Source: Pyropia yezoensis
Taxonomy: Eukaryota; Rhodophyta; Bangiophyceae; Bangiales; Bangiaceae
NCBI GenBank assembly: GCA_009829735.1
Contig: CM020618.1
Location: forward strand, 30,232,894-30,296,893
Reading direction: 5' to 3'
Length of the DNA stretch: 64,000 nucleotides
The notes under the pieces were generated by a model. It saw nothing but the letters and a program-made list of their open reading frames with translations, made no database searches and had not been told where the DNA came from. This document shows, piece by piece, positions 20,340-32,093 of this stretch. Numbering within the stretch: the first letter of the stretch is position 1; every line of letters starts with the position of its first letter. The position numbers and the translations under genes were made by a program.

Positions 20340-23300
20340 CCGTTGGGGCTGGTCGTCCGAAGCTCACAACGGCAGCCTCGGCCAAGTGGGCCAGGAGGAC
20401 GAACCAACCGTGCCGGATACTGCGGCGACCTAAGGGAGTCCGCCCACCTCGGGTAGGACTCCCCAAGAACGTAAACCCACGTCGGGTCATCGCGGTGCTG
20501 ACGGGTGAGAACATCCAGGTGGCTGGACGGGTGCAACTTGCCCCCGGCCGTGCATGCTGTACCCGTATCGTACTTGATACCGGGTCAGGAGCCTCCTTGA
20601 TACGCAAGTCGCTATTACCAAAGGAGGTGAAGCTCCAACGCTGGAGGTCCAAAGCTGACCATATGATTGACATCAATGGTGGGGTACTTCCCATCGTTGG
20701 TGCCGTGACCCTACCAACTAGGTTGGGGACCCATGATGTCGACGTGACCTATGGCGTAGTTGAGAATATATCGGTACCCCTGCTTCTGGGTACCCTTTAT
20801 GTTGTTACACAAGTGCCTTTGATTTGTGGCCCTGAGTACTGGGTCAAATTGATGAATGGGGAGACTATCCCCATCCTTGGTAAGGGAAAGTCTGTGGCTC
20901 CTGTGACAGTCTCACAGTCGAAGCCTGTTTGTTCGGTGAGGGAAGGGTTTACTGCTACCCTGCGTTGAGCCCGCAAAGTCACGTTGCCCCCCAACTCGGT
21001 GGCGCACGTTGATGTTGTAACTGATTTTACGGGGAACGGGTTGGTGCACCCTCACCCCCGTCTTGCTCGCAAGAACCAAGTGCATGTTGCCCTTGGCACG
21101 ATGGACTCCAAGGCCGGAGTCCCGTGGAGGATCCAGGTGATGAACCTGAGCCCGACGCCCAAGTACTTCAAGTCGGGAGCCAAGTTCGGCTATATCGACC
21201 AACACGAGGGACCGGTAGTAGCGGTCACCCTCAACGCGAGCGCAAGTAGCGACCCGAAGTCCGGAAAGGAGAGGCATCAAGCCAAGTCGGCCGCCTCTCC
21301 TCGACCCCATGTGAACATGGAGGGTGTCCCCCCCAGGTTGAGGGTTCAAGTTGAACGCCTCTTGGACCAATATCACAAGTTGTGGGATGGTCAATTGGGA
21401 CTCATGAGAGCCACCCAACACCGGATCGAGTTGAAGCCCGGTGCACCCCCTATACGCCAACAACCGTATAGGGGAGGACCTCGTTCAAGGGCCCTCGTTA
21501 AGGAGCAAGTTGCTCGCATGGAGGCCCTCGATGTGATCGAGGCCAGCAACGCCGAGTGGGCGAGTCCGGTGGTTATCGTCCCCAAAGTTGATGGGACCCC
21601 CCGGTTTTGTATCGACTACCGTAAGCTCAAAGAGAGCACGGTGAAGGACAGTTATCCCCTACCTAGGATGGATGACTGTCTGGACTCTCTGGGGGAGGCA
21701 AACGTGTTCTCTACCCTGGACTGTAACGCGGGGTACTGGCAAATTCCCATTGCCCCGGAGGACAGGCATAAAACTACCTTTACCTGTCACTGTGGTACCT
21801 ACCAGTGCAAGCGTCTACCGTTTGGTCTGTGTAACGCGCCGGCAACTTTCCAGCGCGCTATGGACATGATTCTGGCCGGAGTACGGTGGCAGATCTGTGT
21901 AGTGTACCTAGACGATATCATTGTGTTCTCCCGAAGTCCGGAGGAACACATTGGCCATCTTGGCCAGGTGTTCAAGCTACTTGCTGACGCCGGTGTGTCA
22001 CTGAAGGCGAGTAAGTGCCACCTCTTTACTCAAGAGGTGGAGTACTTGGGACATGTTGTCCATCCGGGGCGTCTCAGTGTTAACGAGAAGAACTTGAGGG
22101 CCATTCGTAAGGCTCAGTACCCCCGGACCCAGACCCAGATGAGGAGCTTCCTCGGGATGTGTAACGTGTACCGACGTTTCACCAAGGGCTTCGCCAAGGT
22201 GGCGAAGCCGTTGAATACGACCAACTTGGTTGTGTGTTGCTTCAGCAGCAGCCGGACAAGGAGTACTTGCCGGTGGGATACTTTAGTAAGGGGCTGAATT
22301 CGGCCGAGAAGAACTACGGATTGACCGAGTTGGAAGGACTCGCAGTGGTGTGGGCGGTGACGTCACTTCGTCACTACCAAGAGGGTGAGAAGTTCCTCAT
22401 CCGCTGTGACCACCGCGCGTTGCAGTTTATCTTCAAGACGGACTGTACGAACACTCGTCTCAACCGGTGGAGGGTGCGACTGGCACCCTTCAACTTTGAC
22501 ATTGAATACCGACCTGACAGGCAACATGCCCTTGCCGACGGCCTCTCTCGGGTACCTACCGAGGGGCTGGACACTAACCCAGTCGATGAGGTCATCCCCA
22601 TCGTGGGGGTAGTCACGCGCTCGGGTCAGGCGTTGAACCCCGAGGCGCCAGGGAACAAGAAGTACTTGCCCCTGTCCCTGGACGAGGTGGTGAAGGCCCA
22701 GGCCGAGGATCCCTTCTGCAAGTCGCAGAGGGATATACTGGATACAGTGGTAGAGACGCGTTTCTTTCTGGGAGACGATGGCCTCCTCATGAGGAGGGGG
22801 GTATTCCAGGGGACCGAACAACTTGTCGTCCCCGCATCCCGCAAGGACAGTATCCTTGAGAGGGAGCACAACGCTCCCACGGGTGGACACCTGGGGTCTA
22901 GTAAACTGTACCAGACCCTGAGGACCAGGTACTACTAGCCGTCCATGGTGGTGGACATCTACAGTTGGGTGGCTGCCTGCACAAGTTGTGCACAGAATCG
23001 TCTGATGGAACGGCGGCCTACCACGGCTATGCTATTGTTCCCGGCCAAGGAGCCCTTCGCCGCGTTGGCGATGGACATCCTTGGGCCACTGCCCGTGACC
23101 GAGGAGGGCAACCAGTACCTCCTGGTCATCTGTGACCGCTTCACGAAACTTACGCGAGCGATCCCACTGGCAGAGATCACGGCCATGTCGGTCGTGTCAG
23201 CCTTCCTAGATCACTGGGTTGCCGCGTATGGCATCCCAGATAGTACACTATCGGACAATGGACCGCAATTTGCGTCTGTACTGTTTCAGGGAGTGCTGGA

Positions 23301-24165
23301 TATGTTGGGGGTTAAGGCAAACTATGCCATCCCCTACCACCCACAAACTAATGGGCAGGTGGAGCGCTTCAACAAAACTATTGTTAGGCAGCTGCGCCAC
23401 TATGTGAGTGAGCACGTGAAGACGTGGGACCAATACATTTCTATCCTTACTACTGCCTACAATTCGCAGGTTCACTCATCTACAGGGGAAGTACCCCTCG
23501 CTTTTGTGACCCCCCGTCGTGTGCGGTCTATTGCCGTGCGGCGGTCGCTCCCAACTAGGGAGGATGGTGGCAGTACGCCTACTCCTACTGAGAGTAAGGC
23601 GGAGTTCGCCGCTAGGCTTGAAAACCTCATCCCTAAAGTCAGGGCTGAGATGGACAAAGCACAAAAGCGCTACAAGCGTACCTTTGACAAAAAGGTGCGC
23701 AATGCTAAGCATGTCCCCGAGCAGGGTGACTGGGTGCTGGTACACTCGCACACCCCAACTGGGGGTAAGCTGGTATTCCAGACGAAGGGACCGTACCAGG
23801 TCCTTCGTACTGATGGGTGCCGCTTCACCATCGAAAGTGACGATGGGGTCCGCACAGTGAACGGGCAGGACGTGGTCAAAGTTGCACCACCGCCTGCAGG
23901 CGACCCAGCTTGGGCGCGTGCGTTGGAAGCGTGGCGCCTCCCCTCACTGCCTGCGGCCAAGCAGGGCCCACAGGAGTACTTGTTCGATAAGTTCATCGAC
24001 CACGGATGCGATGAAGACACTGACCGCCTCATGTTGAGGGTGCGTTGGTTTGGCTACAAAGCCAAGGATGATACGTGGGAGTATGTGGAGGACCTTCCCG
24101 CTGAGAAGGTCCGGGCGTACTGTGCCCGGAATGAGATAGACCCTAACAGCCCTCCCTCAACGTGA
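20336..24165 (+). pseudogene. pol: pol region of B1 (protease, RT, RNase H, integrase, chromodomain)
   Basis: Domains in order: protease (VLDTGSGASLIRKS), RT with FCIDYRKLKESTVKDSYPLP, the LPFGLCNAPATFQRAMDMIL block and catalytic YLDD, RNase H (FLIRCDHRALQF with ELEGLAVVWAV), and integrase with zinc finger (CTSCAQNRL), core motifs (LAMDILGPL, DNGPQF, TNGQVERFNKT). The C-terminal chromodomain is RVRWFGYKAKDDTWEYVEDLP. The integrase and chromodomain are closely similar to those of B'. About two or three breaks in all; treated as a fossil. Confidence 0.9.
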
Positions 24166-24276
24166 GGGAAGGCCAAACAACAGTGCCAAGAGAGTGCTTC
24201 AAGTCGAAGTGGTACGCAGAGTGGCTTTTAACTACAGCCCTAACCCTCACACTCTCACAACAAAGGCAGCTACCAA

Positions 24277-26409
24277 CTAGGCACGCATGCTAGACTCTCC
24301 CACTCCACGGCCCTCGCCCTCACGTGGAGGCGAGCGGCGAGACCCACGCCGATAACGGTCTCCACTTGTTGGAGGGGGCGGCGGCTCCAAGTCGGAACCG
24401 TCCCGTCCCTCACGGTCGCGCAAGTGGCGCCGACCGTGGCCACTCTTCTGCCTGGTCTTGCGCGCAAGTTTGCGACGCAGACGCTGGACAGACTCCGTCT
24501 CCGACGGGGTAGAGGACTCCGAAACGGAGGAAGACAACTCGTCTTCCGATACGGAAGGAGAGCGCCGCGAGTGTCGGCGACGACGGCGAGGAGGCGAGTA
24601 TGCCCGGCTCTCGCGACGTTTGCCACGCCCAAGTGGGGCTGGCTGGGGCATAATAGCCCCAATGCGAGCCAACTCGGCTGTCATAAACTCCGCCACCGAC
24701 TCGCAACTCGCGGTTGCCACTGCAGTACGAACGCGCTCCTCAAGTTGAGGAGTCTCGGAACTCTGTAGGGTTTCGGTCGACGCGGCCAACCAGGAAATGG
24801 TGCGCACCAACGTGGTGATCATCATCTCTGAGGTTAGAGGCGTGGGCGGTAACACCAACTTGGGGTATGCCGTCAGGAGGGTGGCCCCCAAGTTGGGGGA
24901 CACTGGGGTGGATGACTCCACGGCCACGCTGATCGGGATATTCCCGTGAGGTTGGAAGGGAACAGGAGGAAGCGGAGGGGCCCGCCGAGGTGGCGGTACC
25001 CGAGTGTAACTGCGACCCCGACTTGGGGCCCCCGCAGTGGGTTGAGTCATATGGTCATCATAGGACGGCACGGCCATAACTATGGGCTTGTCCGGGGGTG
25101 GCGCAGTGTGGCGATCCACCCCCGGGGCATACGGGTAGTCCCCGATGCCCAACCCCTCTCGTAGGACCACACGGCCGTCGTGAAGTTCACGAGCGACCCA
25201 CACGAACTGGCGAAGTGCGCCATCGTCCTTGGGCCCACGAGTGGGGCGGCGCAACTTGTGCTCAATTCTCTCCCACTCGATAAACTTATGGAGCCGGAGC
25301 ATCTCCTCAAGTAGAGTGAGTTGTCCTGATGAGCACCCCTCAGCAACTAGCTGAGGGGTGAGCTGTTCCAAACCTTGGAGGAGCCGGAGGGGGAGATGCC
25401 AGAGCATCCCCCGCCGCTGAACACAGGACAGCCAGGTCGACATGACCTCGAGGAGCCACTGGGTGGCCAACATGGCCCACACCAGGTGATCAGGGGCAGC
25501 CGTCAACATGACGGAGCCGAAGTGGTCAAGCAACCGTGGCAACAACGCCGGGAACCCGTAGGGGACCTCAACTTGAGGCCACCACTCGGGCTTCTTCGGA
25601 TAGTACTGCTCCTTACTGGCAGCAGACTGTTGAGGAAACTCAAGTTGAGCCGACGTCACCAAGTAGGGACCTCGCCGGAAGTCTTTCTCCATCCGCACAT
25701 CAAAGTGATGAGTGTGCGGATCGGCCTCGTGGAGGTACGGTGGGCGAGTTGCCACAGCGTCCCACGTGAAGGTCGGCAAGTCGCCGGGACCCGGGATAGT
25801 TCCCCCGCGGTCCACCATGGCCTTGGCACGCTGAACGTCCTCAACCTCCTCATCGTCCAGGAAGGCAAACTGGTCCGTCCTGAAGCTGGCAGGGAACCCG
25901 ACCCTACGGGGATACTTCTCCCGTAGGCGGTCCCATACCCGGCCCATCGCTGCGCCAAGTCGGCCACAGCGAAGAACAGTCAGCCCCTCCTCATAGAGAG
26001 GCCAAACGGGGTAAAACCACCGCCCCAAGGCCTCACGCGGGACAACTTGTCCCGCCTCCGGGGGAGACCCCGCCGTCAGCCCAAAGCCGGGTGACGCGGG
26101 AGTCCCGTCCCCCGGAGCGATCGCGGAGCCCCCGCCGGAAGTCCCGGCGGGTGCTGCCCCGTAGGAGGTGTCCTCCATGCGCTCGTCAAGAGAGTCCGTC
26201 TCCACTCCCGGAGTCGCCATGGCTCTCCCCAAGTTGGGGAGAGACGCTCTGGCTATCGCAGCACGAGACCCGCCTCGAGTTGAGGGGGACTCGGATCGTG
26301 GGTATACGGGTGGCCTCCCCAGCGTGGGGCGGCCCACGGTGGAAGGTGAAGGGGAGGTGGTGGTGATGGTGAAGTGTGAACTGAGGAGAGCAAGCTGCCG
26401 AGTGGGCAA
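24277..26409 (-). CDS. antisense open frame of B1 (710 aa)
   Basis: A single open frame of 710 codons lies opposite to gag-pol, between pol and the 3' LTR; its ATG is about 150 bp inside the LTR. It starts with a Ser/Thr/Pro-rich segment, then GRWFYPVWPLYEEGLTVL at about 129-146. The conserved core at about 250-350 reads YLVTSAQLEF ... YYPKKPEWWPQVEVPYGF, followed by a hydrophobic helical stretch (WAMLATQWLLEVMSTWLSCV). A helical region at 350-430 follows, then a Pro-rich linker, a Ser/Glu block, and a strongly basic Arg-rich end (RRRRRHSRRSPS, RRKLARKTRQKSGHGRR) that could bind nucleic acid. The core matches the antisense protein of family E. No signal peptide or retroviral domain is seen. 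The frame looks whole. Confidence 0.75.
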   Translation of the reverse strand: MPTRQLALLSSHFTITTTSPSPSTVGRPTLGRPPVYPRSESPSTRGGSRAAIARASLPNLGRAMATPGVETDSLDERMEDTSYGAAPAGTSGGGSAIAPGDGTPASPGFGLTAGSPPEAGQVVPREALGRWFYPVWPLYEEGLTVLRCGRLGAAMGRVWDRLREKYPRRVGFPASFRTDQFAFLDDEEVEDVQRAKAMVDRGGTIPGPGDLPTFTWDAVATRPPYLHEADPHTHHFDVRMEKDFRRGPYLVTSAQLEFPQQSAASKEQYYPKKPEWWPQVEVPYGFPALLPRLLDHFGSVMLTAAPDHLVWAMLATQWLLEVMSTWLSCVQRRGMLWHLPLRLLQGLEQLTPQLVAEGCSSGQLTLLEEMLRLHKFIEWERIEHKLRRPTRGPKDDGALRQFVWVARELHDGRVVLREGLGIGDYPYAPGVDRHTAPPPDKPIVMAVPSYDDHMTQPTAGAPSRGRSYTRVPPPRRAPPLPPVPFQPHGNIPISVAVESSTPVSPNLGATLLTAYPKLVLPPTPLTSEMMITTLVRTISWLAASTETLQSSETPQLEERVRTAVATASCESVAEFMTAELARIGAIMPQPAPLGRGKRRESRAYSPPRRRRRHSRRSPSVSEDELSSSVSESSTPSETESVQRLRRKLARKTRQKSGHGRRHLRDREGRDGSDLEPPPPPTSGDRYRRGSRRSPPREGEGRGVGESSMRA

Positions 26410-26560
26410 GCTTAAGGAGAGGGGCGGTCAACGTGACCGCCTCCACATCCGTGTTACGTACTCGATGGGGGACAGCAAGTCGCGCCCCCAACGCCGAGAC
26501 GTGCGTTTACGCACCCCCTCACAGGGCCGACCGGGTCGGTCGGAACTGAGGAGAGGGGAG

Positions 26561-27028
26561 TGTGGCAGTATTGACCCCCAGGTAGGGGGGCAACACGTGC
26601 CATGCAAGGGGCGGCAGGCCACTAGCCTGATCCGTTCCTCCCCCTGCATTTGGGTCCATATTCCCTAAGTTTGGGATAGTTAGCTTAGTAGTAAATCCAA
26701 CTTGGATTTGAGGGTTTTCTGCATTTATCGTCTTGAATTTTCGTGTGGCCCGGTGGGCAGGTGCTGGGGTGGGAGATTCTGAGTGGCGAGATTCTGAGTG
26801 GACCCTGGGGGGATAAGGGGAGGGACAGCGGGGCTTGGCCCTGCGTCCCCGTCCCGACCAAGAAACTGTTGGACCACACACCATCCTCTTGTTTGTCCGT
26901 GGGGGGTTTGCCCCACAACAGGGACAGAGTGTGTGCGACTTGCACTTCTTCCGGTTCCCCCGACACGGGAGGCAGCCCTAGCACACCGCCCCAACTTGGG
27001 TGCGTGTGTGCTAGTGGTTCTTGCCACA
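26561..27028 (+). repeat. 3' LTR of B1
   Basis: A 468-bp copy of 17806-18273 with about seven substitutions. The polypurine tract lies just before it and the target duplication TTGAC just after. Confidence 0.95.
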
Positions 27029-27033
27029 TTGAC

Positions 27034-29292
27034 GAGTAATGTCGGCTTCGACGGGACGTCACGCCGAGAACACGCCTTCTTCGATATCAAGGGGAAGGTT
27101 CTGAGCGCTCCAGTGCTTCTTGCCTTTGATCCTGAGCTTCCGGTCGTGCTTTCCACCGACGCGAGTGGTCGGGCAGTGGGAGCTGTTTTGGAGCAGGACG
27201 AAGGAATGGGACGCCGTCCTGTTTCTTTTTCCCCAAACGCTGAACATCCGCGAGCAGTGGTACACCATCCATGAGCGAGAGCTCTTGGCGATTGTGCAAG
27301 CAATTCGACACTGGCGGTGCTACCCACACGGAGGAAGCTTCGTCTTCCGTACCGATCACGAGTCCCCGCGTTACCTGAGAACTCAAGAGAAGTTGAACGA
27401 CCGACAAGTGCGTTGGTTGGAGGATCTGGAGCAGTACGATTTCGAGATCGTGCCAGCACCGGGAACAAAGAACGCAGTAGCTGACGCACTGTCGCGAAGC
27501 ACCGAAGGAGCCGGGCCCCGCGTCGAAGCCAATGCGGAACTGCTTTCTCGCGTGCTCAAAAAAGCTATCGCGACTACCAACGAACCAAACGAACCCAAAA
27601 CTGTCCCAGAGCAACCCAAGAAAGTCAAGAAACCTGTGTTACCCAAGCAACCAAGGCAGAAAGCGACCAAAATCACTTGGTTTGCTCGTACTTAGCACGA
27701 ATCCCAAGATCAATTGTGCCACAATGGCAACCTCGCGAAAACTCAAGACCACGATGAAGGTGAAGGGATACAACCCCTCAACAACGTTTGACACCTGGAG
27801 CTGAACAAAGAAGACCAAGAAAGCTTGCTAGCCGCTTTTGATGATGAGCCCGAGTTCACCGACCTCATCAAGAACCCTGAGATTCATTTCCAACAGGATG
27901 GCCCATTCCTCATGAGGTATGCCCACGTTTGCTTCCCATGTGGCCGTTTTCGTCAGGCCATCCTCCACGACTACCATGATACTCCAAGTAAGATTCACAT
28001 GGGCGTACGCAAAACAACCAAAGACCTCGTCACCAGGGTTGACTGGAAGCCGATGCGACAAGACATCAAGGACTATGTGCAGAGCTGTGACGCCTGCCAA
28101 CGTTTTAAGAGCCCTACCCAAGCCCCCTTAGGACTGTTGCAACCACTAGATCCTCCGAGCCGGCCATGGCAAAGTATTTCCATGGCCTTCATCACGCCCC
28201 TGCCGGTGACTGCCCGTGGCCACAATGGACTGCTGGTCGTTGTGGGTCGGCTCTCAAAAATGATTAGAATGGCACCCACGGAGCCTGAGACTAGCGCAAG
28301 AGGTGTCGCGCAATTGATCCAGGACCACGTTTACAGTACCTTCGGACTTCCAGTGGACATCGTCTGCGACCGAGACCGGATTTTTATGTCACAGTTTTGG
28401 CGCGGACTACTGGACAAGATCAATGTTAAGTTTCGGCCATCCTCATCATGTCACCGCCAGATGGACAGGCCAGACCGAAGTCATGAACAAGAACATCGAA
28501 GAAATCCTCCGATGATTTGTGTACCGCCACTAGAGCAATTGGGACATGTATCGTACGAGCGTGGAATTCGCGTACAACCACTCCATCAACTCTGTGACAA
28601 CCTACTCCCCGTTCTTCCTGACGCACGGCTACAAGCCCAACGTCGTCCCGATTGACACCCTGAGAAACCCTAACGACAAAGGGCCCGCACTTGCAGAGTG
28701 GCTGATCGCTCTCCGAACCGCACGCAAGACCGCTGCTGACGCCATCCGCAAGGCCAACGGTTGTCGCTCTGCGTACGCCAACAAGTCAAGGAGGGACTGC
28801 CACATCTCTGTCGGCCACCTCGTCATGCTGAGTACAGAGAACCTCATGCCTGAGTCTTTTCAGGGGGGCAGGAAGCTCATGCCCAAATACTCCGGTCCGT
28901 ACAAGGTCACTGAGGCTGTAACACCCGTCACGCTTCGACTTGAGCTTCTTCAAGCGGTGCTGGATCACAAGGTTCACAACGCCTTCCATGCCTGCTTTCT
29001 CAAGCCCTACCAAGCCGACGCACGGTTCGGGCGTTCCCCAGACACGCCCCCTCCGACTGCTGTCGCTGACGGTTCTGAAGCGCACGAGAGCGAACGCGTG
29101 CTCCAACTTCGTACGCGTCGCGGTCGCTCGCAGTACTTGGTGAATTGCAAAGGCTACCACGACACCAAGAACTCCTGGGTCTCCGCACGAGATCTCGATG
29201 CTCCCGAGCTCCTGGCGGCCTTCCACCCCACGACACGGGTTCAAGGGGGCGGAGGTGTCAGGACTAAATCCTTACAGCCCAGTTTCTCTTGA
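27034..29292 (+). pseudogene. pol: element D, 3' part: RNase H, integrase, chromodomain-like end
   Basis: This continues element D beyond the B1 insertion. RNase H motifs (VLSTDASGRAVGAVLEQDE, EHYT-type YTIHERELLAIVQAIRHWR, FRTDHES, ADALSR) are followed by integrase with zinc finger (VQSCDACQRFKSPT), core region (HNGLLVVVGRLSKMIRMAPT, VDIVCDRDRIFMSQFW) and a C-terminal chromodomain-like segment (YLVNCKGYHDTKNSWVSARDL). The MGVRKT...W linker and overall spacing resemble classical chromoviruses. No LTR of D is identified at the right end. Several breaks; treated as a fossil. Confidence 0.8.
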
Positions 29293-30169
29293 CTCGCTCA
29301 GAATTACCCACGGACCGGCGGTGTAAATCTCAGCCGACAACCACGGTTGCCAAGATTTGCCCGTGGCGATCGGATTTCGGCGCCCATTTTTGATCCTAAA
29401 CATCCAAGGCGCAACTCCACGTGTCCCTGTGATGACAATGCACCATGACGCTGGCGGCTCGGCTTTGAGGCCAACACTGTACGTGGACACGACAACGTAG
29501 AAAGGCGGCGTGTCAATGCGGCCGACATCGAGGCGGCTTGACACCTGACGGAGAGGCCTCCATCCGGGGCCTCCATCCGAGGCCTCCATCCGGGCCCTCC
29601 ATCCGGGGCCTGCATTTGGGGCCTCCATTCGGGGCCTCCATCCGAGGCTGCCATCCGGACCAAGCCGAGAGCGCCATCCGTGGCTCCAGAGGGTCCCATG
29701 ACCACGCCAAGCACCCGTGCCGACGCCGGGTCCTCGGACGGCCATGGAACCCCTCTGAACGCGCCCTGTGAGAGAGAGGGTGACCGCCCCCGCCGATTTC
29801 GAGGCACTTGGTGCCTGACCTTTGAGGGGCTGCGCGGAGGGCCTTCTGAGAGAGGACCGAGGGTACATGTACGGAGCCAACGAGGGCGAGGGCAGAGGGA
29901 GGGGGGGGGCAGACCATCGACCATCAAACCCGAGACCCCAAGCAAAGACCACTTTACCTTCGACCACCTGCCCACCGTAGTCTAGCTCACCCCCACTGCA
30001 CAACCCCACACCCTCGACACCCTTCTTCTTCCCCGAACCCTCCACCGCTCCCCCAAGAGTACGCGACTGTCGCCCTGAGCGTGTGCTTTGTGGAGTGGGC
30101 GCGGGATCGGGGCGTGCGTGTGTGCGCGAGTGTGCACGTGCCTGCCCGCCGACTGACCTTGCACCCTGG
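29293..30169. other. non-coding stretch between element D and resumed B' sequence
   Basis: No gene is supported. The stretch holds a minisatellite at 29554-29660 and otherwise GC-rich unstructured sequence. It could include the untranslated end of element D, but no LTR terminus or target duplication is visible. Confidence 0.5.
29554..29660. repeat. minisatellite, unit about 14-15 bp
   Basis: About eight imperfect copies of GGCCTCCATCCGGG are arranged head to tail. On the minus strand this yields WRPRMEA-like peptide repeats, which I take as a by-product of the repeat. Confidence 0.85.
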
Positions 30170-31518
30170 CAGTGGACACAGTGGTGAGAGCACAGGCCGA
30201 AGATCCCTTCTGCAAGTCGTAGAGGAAGGCGCTTGATGCAGTGGCGGAGATGCGGTTCTTCGTCGGAGAGGATGGCCTCCTCTTGAGGAGAGGGGCGATC
30301 CAGGGGTTTGGACAACGTGTTGTCCCCGCATCCCTCAAGTACAGTATCCTTGAGCGAGAGCATAATGCCCCTTCAGGTGGACACCTGGGGTCTAGGAAAC
30401 CCTACCAGACCCTGAGGACCCGGTGCTACTGGCCCTGGTGGTGGACATCTACAGTTGGGTGGGTGCATGCACAAGTTGTGCGCAGAATCGCCTGATGAAA
30501 CGGCGGCCAACTACGGCCATGTTGCTGCTCCCAGCCAAGGAGGCCTGTGCCGCGTTGGCTATGGACATCCATGGACCCCGGCCAGTGCCCGAGGATCTCA
30601 ACTGGTACCTCCTGGTCATCTGCGATCGCTTCACGAATTTTACGCGAGCGATCCCCCTGGCAGAGATCACGGCCATGTCGGTCGTATCAGCCTCCCTTCG
30701 GTACTGGGTTGCCGCGTATGGCATCCCAGACAGTACTCTATCGGACGACTGACCGCAATTCGCGTCCGTCCTGTTTCAGGGAGTGCTGAATGTGTTGGGG
30801 GTTCGGGGAAACCAATGCCATCCCCTACCACCCACGAAGTAATGGGCAGGTGGAGCGCTTCAACAAAACTATTGTTCGGCAGCTGCGCCGGTATGTGAGT
30901 GAGCACGTGAAAACGTGGGACCAATACATTTTTCTTTTGACTACCGCCTACAGTTTGCAGGTTCACTCTTCTACGGGGGAAGCACCCCTCGCTCTTGTGA
31001 CTCCGCGCCGGGTGCGGTCTATTGCTGTACAGCGGCCGCTCCCAAGGGGGGAGGCCGGTGGCGGGACACTTACTCTTACTGAGAGGAAGGTGGAGTTCGC
31101 TGCTATGCTCGAGAAGCTCATCCCTAAAGACAGGGCTGAGATGGACAAAGCGCAGAAGCGCTACAAACGTACTTTTGATAAGAAGGTGCGTAACGCCAAG
31201 CACGTCCCCAAGCAGGGTGACTGGGTGCTAGAACATTTACATACCCCGACTGGGGGTAAGTGGGTGTTTCAAACGAAGGGATCCTACCAAGTCCTTCATA
31301 CAGATGGGTGGCGGTTCACCATCGAAAGTGACGATAGGATCCGTAGAGTAAACGGACAGGACGTGGCGAAAGTTGCACCACCTCCTCCAGGCGACCCGGC
31401 TTGGGCGCGTGCGCTCAAGGCGTGGCGTCTGCCTTCGCTGCCTGCGGCCAACCAACAGCCGCAAGAGCACGTGTTCGACAAATTCGTCGACCGCGGGTGG
31501 GATGAGGACACTGACCCC
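30170..31518 (+). pseudogene. pol: integrase and chromodomain remnant of element B'
   Basis: This is collinear with 22690-23990 of B1: an HHCC region (CTSCAQNRL-like), the D-D-E integrase core and the C-terminal domain up to the DEDTD that begins the chromodomain. There the family-E block is inserted (target duplication ACCCC at 31514-31518). The chromodomain continues at 55048. An older, broken fossil with several breaks. Confidence 0.8.
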
Positions 31519-32089
31519 TGTAGCATCCCTGGCCCCGACTTGGCGCCGACCCGGGACTACAACCAGAGGGCACCAGGTGCCAGAACACGCCCGCCGTGTG
31601 GTGATGGTTGGCGGCCGTGGCCCGTGCCCGGCACTGGGATGCGGTGGACTACGCTATCCACACGTGAGAGAGGGATTGCTGATGGGTTTTTGCATACTTG
31701 TGAGGGACTTGATTTGAGAGAATTTGAGTGTGAGATTAGTGAGTGGGAATAGAATTAGTAGTGATAGTGGCCCCCGACCTGACGAGGTTAGACTCGGGTC
31801 GGGGCCACTCGGGGTTATGGGGGGGCTACCTGGCCAACGTGCCGAGGCTCCCCCAGATGCACGTTAAGAGGGACAGCGAGGCGCCCTTGGCCCGCGCCCT
31901 CAGGAAAAAGACAACTGCGCGTTTGCTTTCCTGTTCCCCGTGTGCACTACCGTGCGTATCTGTTTGCTCTGCGAGCAGGCACGTGAGGCAACAGGCATAC
32001 CATTCTCGTAGTTCCCCTTTCTGTGTTACCTGTCCCTTTCCCCCGAGGGATATTGACACGTGTCTGAGAGGATCGAGTTTTATACCACA
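31519..32089 (+). repeat. 5' LTR of copy E1
   Basis: 571 bp, starting TGTAGCATCCCTGG and ending TTTTATACCACA. It contains a strong inverted repeat at 31766-31809 (AGTGGCCCCCGACC ... GGGTCGGGGCCACT). It differs from the outer right LTR 54477-55047 at about three sites. Confidence 0.94.
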
Positions 32090-32093
32090 TATT

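Larger units (their letters stand above)
17806..27028 (+). mobile_element. Ty3/gypsy LTR retrotransposon B1, inserted into element D
   Basis: About 9.2 kb on the plus strand with two 468-bp LTRs and the target duplication TTGAC at 17801-17805 and 27029-27033. The element D sequence on both sides is continuous once B1 and one TTGAC are set aside, so this is a clean nested insertion. Order: LTR, primer site, gag, pol (protease, RT, RNase H, integrase, chromodomain), antisense open frame, polypurine tract GAGGAGAGGGGAG (26548-26560), LTR. The LTRs differ at about 7 of 468 sites, so it is young. Nearly whole, with about three or four breaks. Confidence 0.94.

Noticed and set aside
24277-26409. 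Envelope gene of a retrovirus-like element
   Set aside because: The frame is antisense to gag-pol and has no signal peptide, no C-terminal membrane anchor and no fusion-peptide or cleavage-site pattern; the hydrophobic core reads as amphipathic helices.
29272-30363. 363-codon minus-strand open frame with WRPRMEA repeats
   Set aside because: It spans the end of element D, the minisatellite and resumed B' integrase; the peptide repeats come from the DNA repeat.
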